Shown here: positions 13,444 through 21,260 of the stretch, in pieces
Layout of the letters: the number at the start of each line of letters is the position of its first letter
How positions within the stretch are numbered: position 1 is the first letter of the stretch
Translations under genes and position numbers: made by a program
Notes under the pieces: generated by a model
Seen by the model: the letters and a program-made list of their open reading frames with translations, nothing else
Databases searched by the model: none
Told to the model about the DNA's origin: nothing
From: a virus
DNA length: 64,000 bases
Virus record (IMG/VR): IMGVR_UViG_3300023184_000024
Location: 124,001-188,000 of that record
Reading direction: 5' to 3' (one strand)

Positions 13444-16218
13444 ATGGCTTACATAGTCAACAACAGCCGAGGCCAAATTATTGCGGTGGTGCAAGATGGT
13501 ACTGTAAACATCACTGCAACTAGCCAAACTTTAGTCGGCAAAAACGTAACACCTTACGGGGAGTATGAGGTTGAAAATCTTGTACACCAATTAGAAAATT
13601 TTGCTAATAGTACGCCGCCTGGAAATCCAATTGAAGGACAACTTTGGTGGGATTCTGACAATGACCTAATCAAAGCATACACAGGAACCGGTTGGAAAAA
13701 TGTTAATGGAATCACTGTAGCTACATCTGCGCCATTGATGGATCCTAGTCCTATGGTCGGGGATCTGTGGTTTAATTCATCAACCAAAGCTCTTAGTATA
13801 TATTCTAGTACCAGCACTGGATATGCCTGGATCCCGGTTAATATAGTAAATGTGGCTTCGAGTGCTCCTACAGCCAACGTTGCTGGTGAAGTATACTATA
13901 ATAGCACCAGCAGTCAATTGTTTATATGGAACGGCACACAATGGAATCTAGTAGGGCCAGAGAATGTACTAGGCTTTGCTACCACACGCTGGACCAGTAC
14001 CACTCTATTAGATACCAACAGCGCCGAGCATGCAGTCATTGAAGCTGTGGTTGAAGGTATTGTCATTGCTATTATTTCCTCTGACGAATTTACTATATAC
14101 GGATCCCAGGCTCCGGCTGGCTTTACAAAACTCTATCCCGGAATCAACATGAGCAGTAGTTATGTTCTAGCCGGTCGTGCAACCAATGCTGATCAGTTAA
14201 CCACAGCTAGAACAATTAACGGTGTTGCATTTGATGGTACAACTAATATTACCATAGCCAATAATGGAGAATTAACAGCCGGCACTTACCTGGTTGGCAC
14301 CCCATACTCAGGAGCGGCTAATCAAACCTGGACAGTTGATGCAACTTTTACCAATACTCCCAGCAAGGTAGTGGCTCGAAATAGCAGTGGTGATTTTTCT
14401 GCACGTACAATCACTGCCAATGTGACCGGTAATGTAACAGGATATTCAACCAACGTCACTGGTATAGTTGCCGCAGACCACGGCGGTACTGGCTACTCTA
14501 GTTTTATTGAAGGCCAAATTTTAGTTGGCAATTCACTGGGCGGGCTTAATCGAGCCAACATAACCGGCAGTGGTCCTATAGAGGTCAGCAGTGACGGCAA
14601 CGGTATATCTATTTCTTATGCTGGTGGAACTGGCAGTGGCAATGTCACCTATGTAGGCATTACTGCTGGCACAGGTATTGGAGTTTCTGGTAGCCCAATT
14701 ACGTCTGCAGGTAACATCACAATCACCAACTCGGGTGTTACAAAAATAACACCGGGTTCGGGTGTCTCAATCAACTCAGGCAGCGGCAATGTTGTTGTCA
14801 CCAACAGCGGTGTCATTCGAGCTGTCGCTGGCACTGGCATTGGCCTTAATCAAGAAACTGGCCAAGTTACAATCACCAACTCGGGTGTGACCAGCATTGT
14901 TGCTGGCACAAACATCAGTGTTAACCAAAGCAATGGTGCAGTCACCATTAGTTCAACTGGCGGTGGTGGCGGAACTTACAGTTTACCGGCTGCAACGGCC
15001 AGCACCCTAGGCGGTGTTAAAGTGGGTGCTGGGTTAAGTGTCACACCCGGTGGTACATTGTCTGCACTGGCAAGTAGCGCAGTGACACAAATTGTTGCAG
15101 GTAACGGTTTAACTGGTGGCACTATTACATCAACTGGCACCATTGGCATTGACAGCACAGTGATGACCACTACTGGAACACAGACAGTCACAGGAAAGAA
15201 AGCGTACACTGGTGGCATTGTTAGTCAAACATATAATTTTTCAGACACAGGGTATAGTATCTTTTATGCTGACCCAACTTTCCCCGGATACACAGAATCT
15301 GTGGTACAGATAGCCGTTGCTAATGCTTTTTCTCACCAATTTTATAGAAAACGTTTTGTAGTAGAAGGTAGTGCAGATGTGCCACCAGGAACTACTAGAC
15401 CAGCTGGTGCAGTCATCACCGGCATTGACAACGGTAATACTGGCGGAGCTGGCATACAAGGTTGGCATACAAGCAGTGTTCCCGGATTGGGGATTGGCAC
15501 TGGTGCTCTTACCACCAGCGGATTATTCACTGGCGCATTGTTTCAAAGTAATGCAAGCCGAACCAAAGGCCCACAATTTGTACAAATTAGATGTTATTCG
15601 AGTACAAGTTCAACTCCCGATCCAGTGTTTGTGGTCAACGGACAAGGCGATGTTTCCTATGATGGTAACATAACTACTCCTGCCAGCGACTATGCTGAAT
15701 ATTTTGAATGGTCTGACGGTAATCCCAATGCTGATGATCGTGTTGGCTACTCTGTGACGTTGTCAGGTAACCAAATTCAACTAGCACAATCCGGCGATAC
15801 TGTGCTTGGTGTGGTGTCAGCCATGCCTGCTATCATTGGCGATGGCGCTGAACTCAAATGGAAAGACATGTACTTGACCGACGACTGGGGTCGGCCAATC
15901 ACAGAACCATATTATGAAATGACCTGGACTGATGAAAAGGGCGATAAACAAAGTTGTGCCAGCTTTGAAGATCAATCCGGTGTTCCCGGTAATGCAGTGC
16001 GTGTAGATGTAGATCCTGCTGGTAACCCACTTGTTAGAATAGTGGTCAACCCCGAATACGATCCAAGTATCAAGTACACTCCACGTAGCAAACGCAAGGA
16101 GTGGTCTCCTGTTGGTCTACTAGGTAAATTGCGTGTGCGCAAAGGTCAGCCAGTTGGTACTAACTGGGTCAAGTTGCGAGACATCACTGCCAACATCGAA
16201 GAATGGTTGATTAGATAA
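13444..16218 (+). CDS. Tail fibre with C-terminal peptidase-G2-like domain
   Basis: A 924-residue protein. The N-terminal ~170 residues (GEYEVENLVHQLENFANSTP, GQLWWDSDN, GDLWFNSS) match the start of the shorter fibre at 48888-50264 and probably anchor both to the tail. A Gly/Ser/Thr-rich repetitive shaft follows (~300-560), with repeats around SGVTKI, SGVIRAV, SGVTSIVAG. The C-terminal ~200 residues begin TPASDYAEYFEW, the form of the peptidase-G2/IMC autoprocessing domain, which folds the trimer and cleaves itself. The tip before it probably binds the host. Ribosome site GGAG. Confidence 0.9.
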   Translation: MAYIVNNSRGQIIAVVQDGTVNITATSQTLVGKNVTPYGEYEVENLVHQLENFANSTPPGNPIEGQLWWDSDNDLIKAYTGTGWKNVNGITVATSAPLMDPSPMVGDLWFNSSTKALSIYSSTSTGYAWIPVNIVNVASSAPTANVAGEVYYNSTSSQLFIWNGTQWNLVGPENVLGFATTRWTSTTLLDTNSAEHAVIEAVVEGIVIAIISSDEFTIYGSQAPAGFTKLYPGINMSSSYVLAGRATNADQLTTARTINGVAFDGTTNITIANNGELTAGTYLVGTPYSGAANQTWTVDATFTNTPSKVVARNSSGDFSARTITANVTGNVTGYSTNVTGIVAADHGGTGYSSFIEGQILVGNSLGGLNRANITGSGPIEVSSDGNGISISYAGGTGSGNVTYVGITAGTGIGVSGSPITSAGNITITNSGVTKITPGSGVSINSGSGNVVVTNSGVIRAVAGTGIGLNQETGQVTITNSGVTSIVAGTNISVNQSNGAVTISSTGGGGGTYSLPAATASTLGGVKVGAGLSVTPGGTLSALASSAVTQIVAGNGLTGGTITSTGTIGIDSTVMTTTGTQTVTGKKAYTGGIVSQTYNFSDTGYSIFYADPTFPGYTESVVQIAVANAFSHQFYRKRFVVEGSADVPPGTTRPAGAVITGIDNGNTGGAGIQGWHTSSVPGLGIGTGALTTSGLFTGALFQSNASRTKGPQFVQIRCYSSTSSTPDPVFVVNGQGDVSYDGNITTPASDYAEYFEWSDGNPNADDRVGYSVTLSGNQIQLAQSGDTVLGVVSAMPAIIGDGAELKWKDMYLTDDWGRPITEPYYEMTWTDEKGDKQSCASFEDQSGVPGNAVRVDVDPAGNPLVRIVVNPEYDPSIKYTPRSKRKEWSPVGLLGKLRVRKGQPVGTNWVKLRDITANIEEWLIR

Positions 16219-16226
16219 CTTAGAGG

Positions 16227-16261
16227 TTGATTTAGTTGGGCAATAAGTATATAATTATTGC
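16227..16261 (+). promoter_or_regulatory. Sigma-70 promoter with an inverted repeat over the -10
   Basis: TTGATT (16227-16232), 17 bases, TATAAT (16250-16255). A perfect inverted repeat GCAATAA/TTATTGC (16240-16246 and 16255-16261) flanks the -10 and could be an operator for a repressor. Confidence 0.7.
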
Positions 16262-16278
16262 ACTAACTAAACTTCCTT

Positions 16279-17427
16279 ATGCATCTCATAGACTATCCAG
16301 TCACTGATCGTTTCGGCTACTATCAAATTGGCCAACAAAAATTTTATTCCAAATATCTGGCCATTCAGGAACATACCCGAACAGGCATACATCCCGAGTG
16401 GCATTTTAATGACGAAGTTTTTTCTAGCTACAATTGGAAGGAAGAGCCTGCGGAATCGCTGGACAAACTGTATCAACAACGTGCTGAACAGCTAAGAAAC
16501 AAATATGATTATCTTGTGTTGTTGTACAGTGGAGGCTCAGATAGCCACAACATATTAGATGTTTTTATTAACAACAACATCAAGCTTGACGAAATTTGTA
16601 CCTATCACAATTTAAGTGCGCCCGGTCAACAAGATCTTGGCACCAATGCTGAAGTTCTACGTGCGGCATTTCCATACATGGAACATGTACGATCTACGCA
16701 CCCTGAAATACGTCAACGCATTGTGGACATAACCCCAAACCAGGTATCCTATTGGCTCAATGACCAATACGGTCAACTTTGGCTGGAAAACCTTTCCAAC
16801 AATTTTCATTTGGGAAGTATTCAAAGTCAAATAAAATACTCGCTGGATCCCGAGTACGCACAAATGCGAGATCGTGGCGTAAAAATTGGATTTATTGTGG
16901 GCACAGATAAGCCCAGAGTCTGGCAGATTGATGGTCGCTGGTGTGTAAGGTTCATTGATACATTTACAGATTTTATATTTCATTGCCAAGACGATGGTAC
17001 TGAGTTTTTTTATTGGTCACCGGACTTGCCCAAACTAATTATTAAACAGTCGCACATTGTCAAACGTTATCTTGAGCAGGCCACAGAATCAACACCGTTT
17101 GTTAGTACCACAAAAAAAATTGAGTTGGCCTGCAAGGAACACAATGGAAAAAAACTTTGGCTAAGTGACCATGGTGTACACAGTTTGCTTTACCCAACCT
17201 GGAACATCAATACATTTAGTCTAGGCAAAGATCCGCACAAGGCCTGGGGAATTAGAGATATCTGGTTTAGAGATACTCTACACAAAGAAAATCATCAAAG
17301 CTTTAAAAACTACAAACATCAATTTGATACTTGGTGGAATTCGGTTCCGGACTATTGGAAAAATGATCCAGTTGATCGTAATCGAGGACAAAAGCTTTGT
17401 TGGAGCAGACCGTATTATCTTAATTGA
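16279..17427 (+). CDS. PP-loop ATPase (asparagine synthase/QueC-like fold)
   Basis: A 382-residue protein with the ATP-pyrophosphatase loop YSGGSDSHN (83-91), which binds ATP to adenylate a substrate. The family includes asparagine synthase, QueC and tRNA-modifying enzymes. The flanking N-terminal ~75 residues and the long C-terminal part do not match a specific member I recognise. No cysteine pair typical of TtcA or zinc site typical of QueC stands out. A role in modifying a nucleotide, amino acid or sugar is inferred from the fold. It stands behind its own promoter and is followed after 7 bases by the Bug receptor gene. Confidence 0.8.
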   Translation: MHLIDYPVTDRFGYYQIGQQKFYSKYLAIQEHTRTGIHPEWHFNDEVFSSYNWKEEPAESLDKLYQQRAEQLRNKYDYLVLLYSGGSDSHNILDVFINNNIKLDEICTYHNLSAPGQQDLGTNAEVLRAAFPYMEHVRSTHPEIRQRIVDITPNQVSYWLNDQYGQLWLENLSNNFHLGSIQSQIKYSLDPEYAQMRDRGVKIGFIVGTDKPRVWQIDGRWCVRFIDTFTDFIFHCQDDGTEFFYWSPDLPKLIIKQSHIVKRYLEQATESTPFVSTTKKIELACKEHNGKKLWLSDHGVHSLLYPTWNINTFSLGKDPHKAWGIRDIWFRDTLHKENHQSFKNYKHQFDTWWNSVPDYWKNDPVDRNRGQKLCWSRPYYLN

Positions 17428-17434
17428 GGAAAAC

Positions 17435-18325
17435 ATGTTAAAAAAATTCGCAACATCAATGTTAATCGCAGTTAGTTCAACTGTGTGGGCACAGTCAGAA
17501 CCTTTGCGTTTTCTGTTGCCATATGCACCTGGTGGATCAATTGATAAAATTGCCAGGGCCATTGAAAAGCCCTTGGAAAAAGAACTAGGACGACCGGTTG
17601 TGGTTGACTACAAGGCAGGTGCTGGTGGTCTAGTTGGCGCACAGTGGCTTAAAAATCATCAAAGCAAGACACCAACAATCATGCTTATGCCTGCGCCAAG
17701 TTTGGCATTCACTGATGAAGTCGACGCGGTTGCGGACTTCCCCCCAGTTTATTATGTTGGATACATTCCTGAGATGCTGGTGGCCCGGCCAGAATTTAAA
17801 TACAATACCTTGTCCCAGCTCATGAACGACAAGAATCGAGGAAAACTCAACTTGGCCACAGTTGCCAAAGGAGACCCCACTTCCACATTGCATGCTCGAC
17901 TGAACGACAGTAATGCTGTGCTGGTACCATACAAAGGTTCTAGTCAAAGCATAGTTGATGTAATGGCCGGGCATGTGGACCTTGCTGGCACATCAACCAC
18001 TGCGGTCCTGGAAATGATAGCTGCCGGTAAATTAAAAGGCCTAGGCGTTGGTGGTCCACGGAGATCGTCGGCGTTGCCCAACATACCAACATTTGATGAG
18101 CAAGGCATTGGTTGGAAGGCCACTCTAAGGTATTTTATCTTTGTAAATCGCTCTGCCGATGCCGACGAAGTTAAAACCATTGTATCTGCCCTGAATCGTG
18201 CTGTACGTAGTCCGGAGTTTGTGCAATCTAAAAAACAAATGGATCTGCATGACGAACCGTACCAAGGTACTGTTGCCCAATTTTTCTCACTGGCACTAGA
18301 ACAAACACGGCAAAACCGCCCTTGA
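17435..18325 (+). CDS. Bug/TctC-type periplasmic solute-binding receptor
   Basis: A 296-residue protein with ribosome site TGAGGA, ATG at 17435 and a classical signal peptide (~1-19, ending AQS). LRFLLPYAPGGSIDKIARAI, GRPVVVDYKAGAGGLVGAQW and the later PYKGSSQSIVDVMAGHVDLA are the signature of the Bug family (receptors for tripartite tricarboxylate transporters), greatly expanded in Burkholderiales. The family binds carboxylates or related small molecules. Length is about 20 residues under usual. No transporter membrane genes are present, so it would have to serve a host TctAB system or act in signalling. It looks recently acquired from a host. Confidence 0.93.
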   Translation: MLKKFATSMLIAVSSTVWAQSEPLRFLLPYAPGGSIDKIARAIEKPLEKELGRPVVVDYKAGAGGLVGAQWLKNHQSKTPTIMLMPAPSLAFTDEVDAVADFPPVYYVGYIPEMLVARPEFKYNTLSQLMNDKNRGKLNLATVAKGDPTSTLHARLNDSNAVLVPYKGSSQSIVDVMAGHVDLAGTSTTAVLEMIAAGKLKGLGVGGPRRSSALPNIPTFDEQGIGWKATLRYFIFVNRSADADEVKTIVSALNRAVRSPEFVQSKKQMDLHDEPYQGTVAQFFSLALEQTRQNRP

Positions 18326-18338
18326 TTGCTTGATTTGC

Positions 18339-18367
18339 AAGTGTGGCATAAAACCCACACTTTTTTT
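18339..18367 (+). terminator. Intrinsic terminator after the Bug receptor gene
   Basis: AAGTGTGG (18339-18346) pairs with CCACACTT (18355-18362), followed by a T-run. Confidence 0.9.
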
Positions 18368-18392
18368 GTGGCCAAAATATTGCATAAAACAG

Positions 18393-18421
18393 TTGACACA
18401 ATAATGTAGATTTTGTATAAT
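18393..18421 (+). promoter_or_regulatory. Perfect-consensus sigma-70 promoter
   Basis: TTGACA (18393-18398), 17 bases, TATAAT (18416-18421): an exact match to the host housekeeping consensus, upstream of the MoxR-like ATPase gene. Confidence 0.9.
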
Positions 18422-18455
18422 ACGTGTACATTAAAACTTTTAAAGAAAGAGCCCT

Positions 18456-19559
18456 ATGTCAAAAGCAAGTGTAAGCGATAGTCGTACAGTCACCGCAATT
18501 GGTGCCAAAAAAGCAATTAAAAAATGCTTTGATAAAAAACGTCCAATTTTCCTATGGGGTCCTCCCGGAATTGGCAAAAGTGAAGTTGTTGCAGGTATTA
18601 CGCAAGATCTCAGTGGATTAATGATTGACCTACGCCTAGGTCAGATGGATCCCACCGACATCCGAGGTATTCCGTTTTACAACAAAGAACTAGGGAAAAT
18701 GGATTGGGCGCCGCCCATCGACTTGCCCGACGAAGAAACTGCTAGCCAGTATCCCATTGTGGTGTTGTTTCTTGATGAAATGAACTCGGCGGCACCCGGC
18801 GTTCAGTCAGCCGCTTACCAACTTATTTTGAACCGACGGGTAGGCAAGTATAAACTGCCCGACAACGTTGTTATGGTGGCCGCAGGAAATCGTGAAAGTG
18901 ATAAAGGCGTTACCTATCGTATGCCTACTCCGTTGGCAAATCGTTTCATCCATGCTGAGATGCGAGTAGACTTCCAAAGTTGGTTAGAGTGGGCTACTAA
19001 TAACAGAATTCACAAAGATGTTGTGGGATATTTGAGTTTTGCAAAACAAGATTTGTACGACTTTGACGCTCGCTCTAGCTCACGTGCCTTTGCTACTCCA
19101 CGTAGCTGGACATTCGTCAGCGAACTGTTGGAAGAAGATGACACAGAAGATGTCACGCTCACAGACTTAATTGCCGGCAGTGTCGGTGAAGGCCTTGCTG
19201 TTAAGTTCATGGCTCACCGTAAAATTGCGGGTAAACTGCCCAAGCCCGAAGAGGTGTTGTCCGGCAAGGTCAAGGACTTAAAGGTCAAAGAGGTGAGTGC
19301 CATGTACAGTCTTGTTATCAGCCTGTGCTATGAACTCAAAGATGCTATAGAAGTAAGAAAAGTCTCTGACAAAGATTTCCACGCAATGAGTGACAATTTC
19401 TTCCGTTACATGATGGATAATTTTGAAACTGAGCTTGTTGTTATGGGTGCTCGTATTGCACTTACCACATACAACTTACCATTCCAACCTACCAAGTTAA
19501 AAAACTTTGACGAGTTCCATCAGCGTTATGGCAAGTACATCTTGCAAGCCAACTCTTAA
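18456..19559 (+). CDS. MoxR-type AAA+ ATPase
   Basis: A 367-residue protein with Walker A GPPGIGKS (35-42), Walker B VVLFLDEMN (~107-115) and sensor 1 VVMVAAGNRE. The insertion DIRGIPFYN before Walker B and the overall form place it in the MoxR/CbbQ branch, chaperone-like ATPases that act with VWA-domain partners to activate or insert cofactors into target complexes. The partner, a DUF2201/VWA protein, is encoded at 21261, each gene with its own strong promoter. The final ~100 residues are helical. The target is unknown. Confidence 0.92.
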   Translation: MSKASVSDSRTVTAIGAKKAIKKCFDKKRPIFLWGPPGIGKSEVVAGITQDLSGLMIDLRLGQMDPTDIRGIPFYNKELGKMDWAPPIDLPDEETASQYPIVVLFLDEMNSAAPGVQSAAYQLILNRRVGKYKLPDNVVMVAAGNRESDKGVTYRMPTPLANRFIHAEMRVDFQSWLEWATNNRIHKDVVGYLSFAKQDLYDFDARSSSRAFATPRSWTFVSELLEEDDTEDVTLTDLIAGSVGEGLAVKFMAHRKIAGKLPKPEEVLSGKVKDLKVKEVSAMYSLVISLCYELKDAIEVRKVSDKDFHAMSDNFFRYMMDNFETELVVMGARIALTTYNLPFQPTKLKNFDEFHQRYGKYILQANS

Positions 19560-19567
19560 AGAGTTTT

Positions 19568-19619
19568 GGGGTTGGGTCGCTCCGTAACAGGGACATAGGG
19601 CTATGTCGAACCCAACCCC
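19568..19619 (+). promoter_or_regulatory. Hairpin enclosing a start codon
   Basis: GGGGTTGGGTCG pairs with CGAACCCAACCCC (one bulge), enclosing GACATA-GGGC-TATGTC, whose 3' arm holds the ATG of the 78-residue gene. It could repress that gene's translation, or be an end-of-transcript structure of the ATPase gene. Confidence 0.6.
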
Positions 19620-19839
19620 TCTCTATACCACTGTAAGGATCAGCTTTGATCCTTACAGCCATGATCAAGTACAAGACTTGCTTCGTAAAGTTCAGCGCGA
19701 CTTTGGCCGAGACCGATCACGTTGGTATTACCAAAGTCCGTTACTTGGCATGGACACCCAGGTCAATACTTGGACTGTTGATTTTTGCTTTCGAGAGCCA
19801 CATGATGCCACGTTGTTCGGACTCAAGTACTTGAGGTGA
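19603..19839 (+). CDS. 78-residue hypothetical protein
   Basis: A 78-residue frame, NPTPLYTTVRISFDPYSHDQ onward, with coherent strand/helix alternation. The start codon is buried in the hairpin at 19568-19619, and no strong ribosome site is seen apart from AGGG. Its last 99 bases overlap, on the opposite strand, the end of the radical SAM gene at 19741. It ends LKYLR. Function unknown; I believe it is real but am not certain. Confidence 0.6.
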   Translation: MSNPTPLYTTVRISFDPYSHDQVQDLLRKVQRDFGRDRSRWYYQSPLLGMDTQVNTWTVDFCFREPHDATLFGLKYLR

Positions 19840-20805
19840 TTGTATAATGGTTTCAAGTTGGCCATCGATGCTACAACTGTCAGAATTCTTAAACTCTGAG
19901 AGTGCCGGCACCAACCATTCGTAGTCTACTTTGTAGTTGTGTCTTATTCGATTCTCCAACCAAAATTGATTGGTCATATGAGTCCAAGGACTGATGCCTT
20001 GCAGTCCAGAAAAGGTAACTCCCATGTCTTTGCATAGATCACGATAACTTAGAATTTCTTTGTAGTTTCCGTATTGTACAACAAATTGAGTTATAACAGG
20101 AATTCCTAAATCAATCACTTGCTTCATTCCTTTAACCATAATACCAAAGTTACCGCCACGTATTTTTTGATATGTTTCAGGGGTGCTAGCATCCATAGAC
20201 ACTGTTATTCCAGAAATTCGATTTTTAATCTTGGCTATTAGATCAATGTTTTTTGATAGTAGATTACCGTTTGAATTTATACTCAATTTGAAACACGATG
20301 GCAATCTATCTGAACTTAGGAAATCCAAATATGCAGTACTCATCAGCATTTCTCCGCGGCCATCCCCTTGTATCAAAACGGTGTGATCAAAATTTTGATA
20401 TTCCTCAATCAGACTGTTCAGTACGTGTCTGGCACCTGGATTGATTTCTTTGGTATGATAAAAATCACTGCGACAACTTGGGCAAGCAAGATTACAACTT
20501 CGGTCCAGATCTTGCAAATAGATATTCGTAGGCAAAGAAGGTGTTGGTATATTCGATAAATCAGTTACCGAATCCATGGACCAGTATCGTCCACACACAT
20601 TCGAATCACAGAATTTAAAGCTTTGATTATAAATGCTGTTTCTGAATTCTTGGGTTTTAGGTGATGCAAAAATATCGTGGAGTGTTTGGCTATTCAAATT
20701 CCCAGCAGGACCTTGTGTTTGCCAGCCTGGACATAAACATAGCACTACATCACCGTTCTGACTAATATTAACAGTGTTCCAAGGGCTATCACAAAATTTT
20801 AACAT
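19741..20805 (-). CDS. Radical SAM protein with N-terminal SPASM/twitch-like cysteines
   Basis: A 354-residue protein. The core motif C104-x3-C108-x2-C111 (CNLACPSC) binds the radical SAM cluster. N-terminal cysteines C5, C23, C25, C66 and C71 sit in a block like WNTVNISQNGDVVLCLCPGW, a SPASM/twitch-type auxiliary cluster placed before the barrel rather than after it. It closely parallels the 358-residue protein at 43617-44693. Such enzymes typically modify peptides or sugars. It stands alone on the minus strand, its start 32 bases from a divergent gene. The C-terminus overlaps a plus-strand gene. Confidence 0.88.
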   Translation of the reverse strand: MLKFCDSPWNTVNISQNGDVVLCLCPGWQTQGPAGNLNSQTLHDIFASPKTQEFRNSIYNQSFKFCDSNVCGRYWSMDSVTDLSNIPTPSLPTNIYLQDLDRSCNLACPSCRSDFYHTKEINPGARHVLNSLIEEYQNFDHTVLIQGDGRGEMLMSTAYLDFLSSDRLPSCFKLSINSNGNLLSKNIDLIAKIKNRISGITVSMDASTPETYQKIRGGNFGIMVKGMKQVIDLGIPVITQFVVQYGNYKEILSYRDLCKDMGVTFSGLQGISPWTHMTNQFWLENRIRHNYKVDYEWLVPALSEFKNSDSCSIDGQLETIIQSPQVLESEQRGIMWLSKAKINSPSIDLGVHAK

Positions 20806-20837
20806 ATAACAATATTTAGTAACCTTAAATAACAGAT

Positions 20838-21206
20838 ATGAAATACACTATACAAAAACTAGATGGAAGATTTAGTTATAATAATGATTTTAATTATTGC
20901 ATCAAGTTTAGTAACCGAATGAGTGGCAATAATGGTCCTTTGGAGTTTACTAGGTCGCACCAGTGGTTTGTTAACACGTACGGCTGGAGTGCCGAAATAC
21001 GACAATGGAGTGAAATCCGTAATTGGTACACCAAATCGGTACCAATGATGTCTGCCAAGGGCGGATGGGGTAGACCCGTTTCACCAAATACACCTCCCGA
21101 GTGCAATCCGATTTGGAGTTGGTCCAATGGGTACGAGGATTTGAGGATTTATGTTGCCAGTGACAAAGAGCTTGCATTTTTTAAGCTTGCTCATCAGGTT
21201 GACTAA
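20838..21206 (+). CDS. Hypothetical phage protein, Trp-rich
   Basis: A 122-residue protein rich in Trp, Asn and Tyr (SHQWFVNTYGWSAEIRQW, NPIWSWSNGYEDLRIYV). The ending DLRIYVASDKELAFFKLA is a strand plus helix. I do not recognise a domain. No clear ribosome site. It lies between a divergent radical SAM gene and a strong promoter. Confidence 0.75.
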   Translation: MKYTIQKLDGRFSYNNDFNYCIKFSNRMSGNNGPLEFTRSHQWFVNTYGWSAEIRQWSEIRNWYTKSVPMMSAKGGWGRPVSPNTPPECNPIWSWSNGYEDLRIYVASDKELAFFKLAHQVD

Positions 21207-21227
21207 TAAATTGATTTTATATATAAT
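21199..21227 (+). promoter_or_regulatory. Sigma-70 promoter of the DUF2201/VWA gene
   Basis: TTGACT (21199-21204), 17 bases, TATAAT (21222-21227), followed by AAGGAG at 21243 and the ATG at 21261. The -35 overlaps the end of the previous gene. Confidence 0.85.
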
Positions 21228-21260
21228 AACACTATACACATTAAGGAGCGTCACAAGATT

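Noticed and set aside
17324-17434. Longer N-terminus for the Bug receptor
   Set aside because: The extension overlaps the PP-loop gene and hides the signal peptide; ATG 17435 has a ribosome site and a proper signal peptide directly after it.
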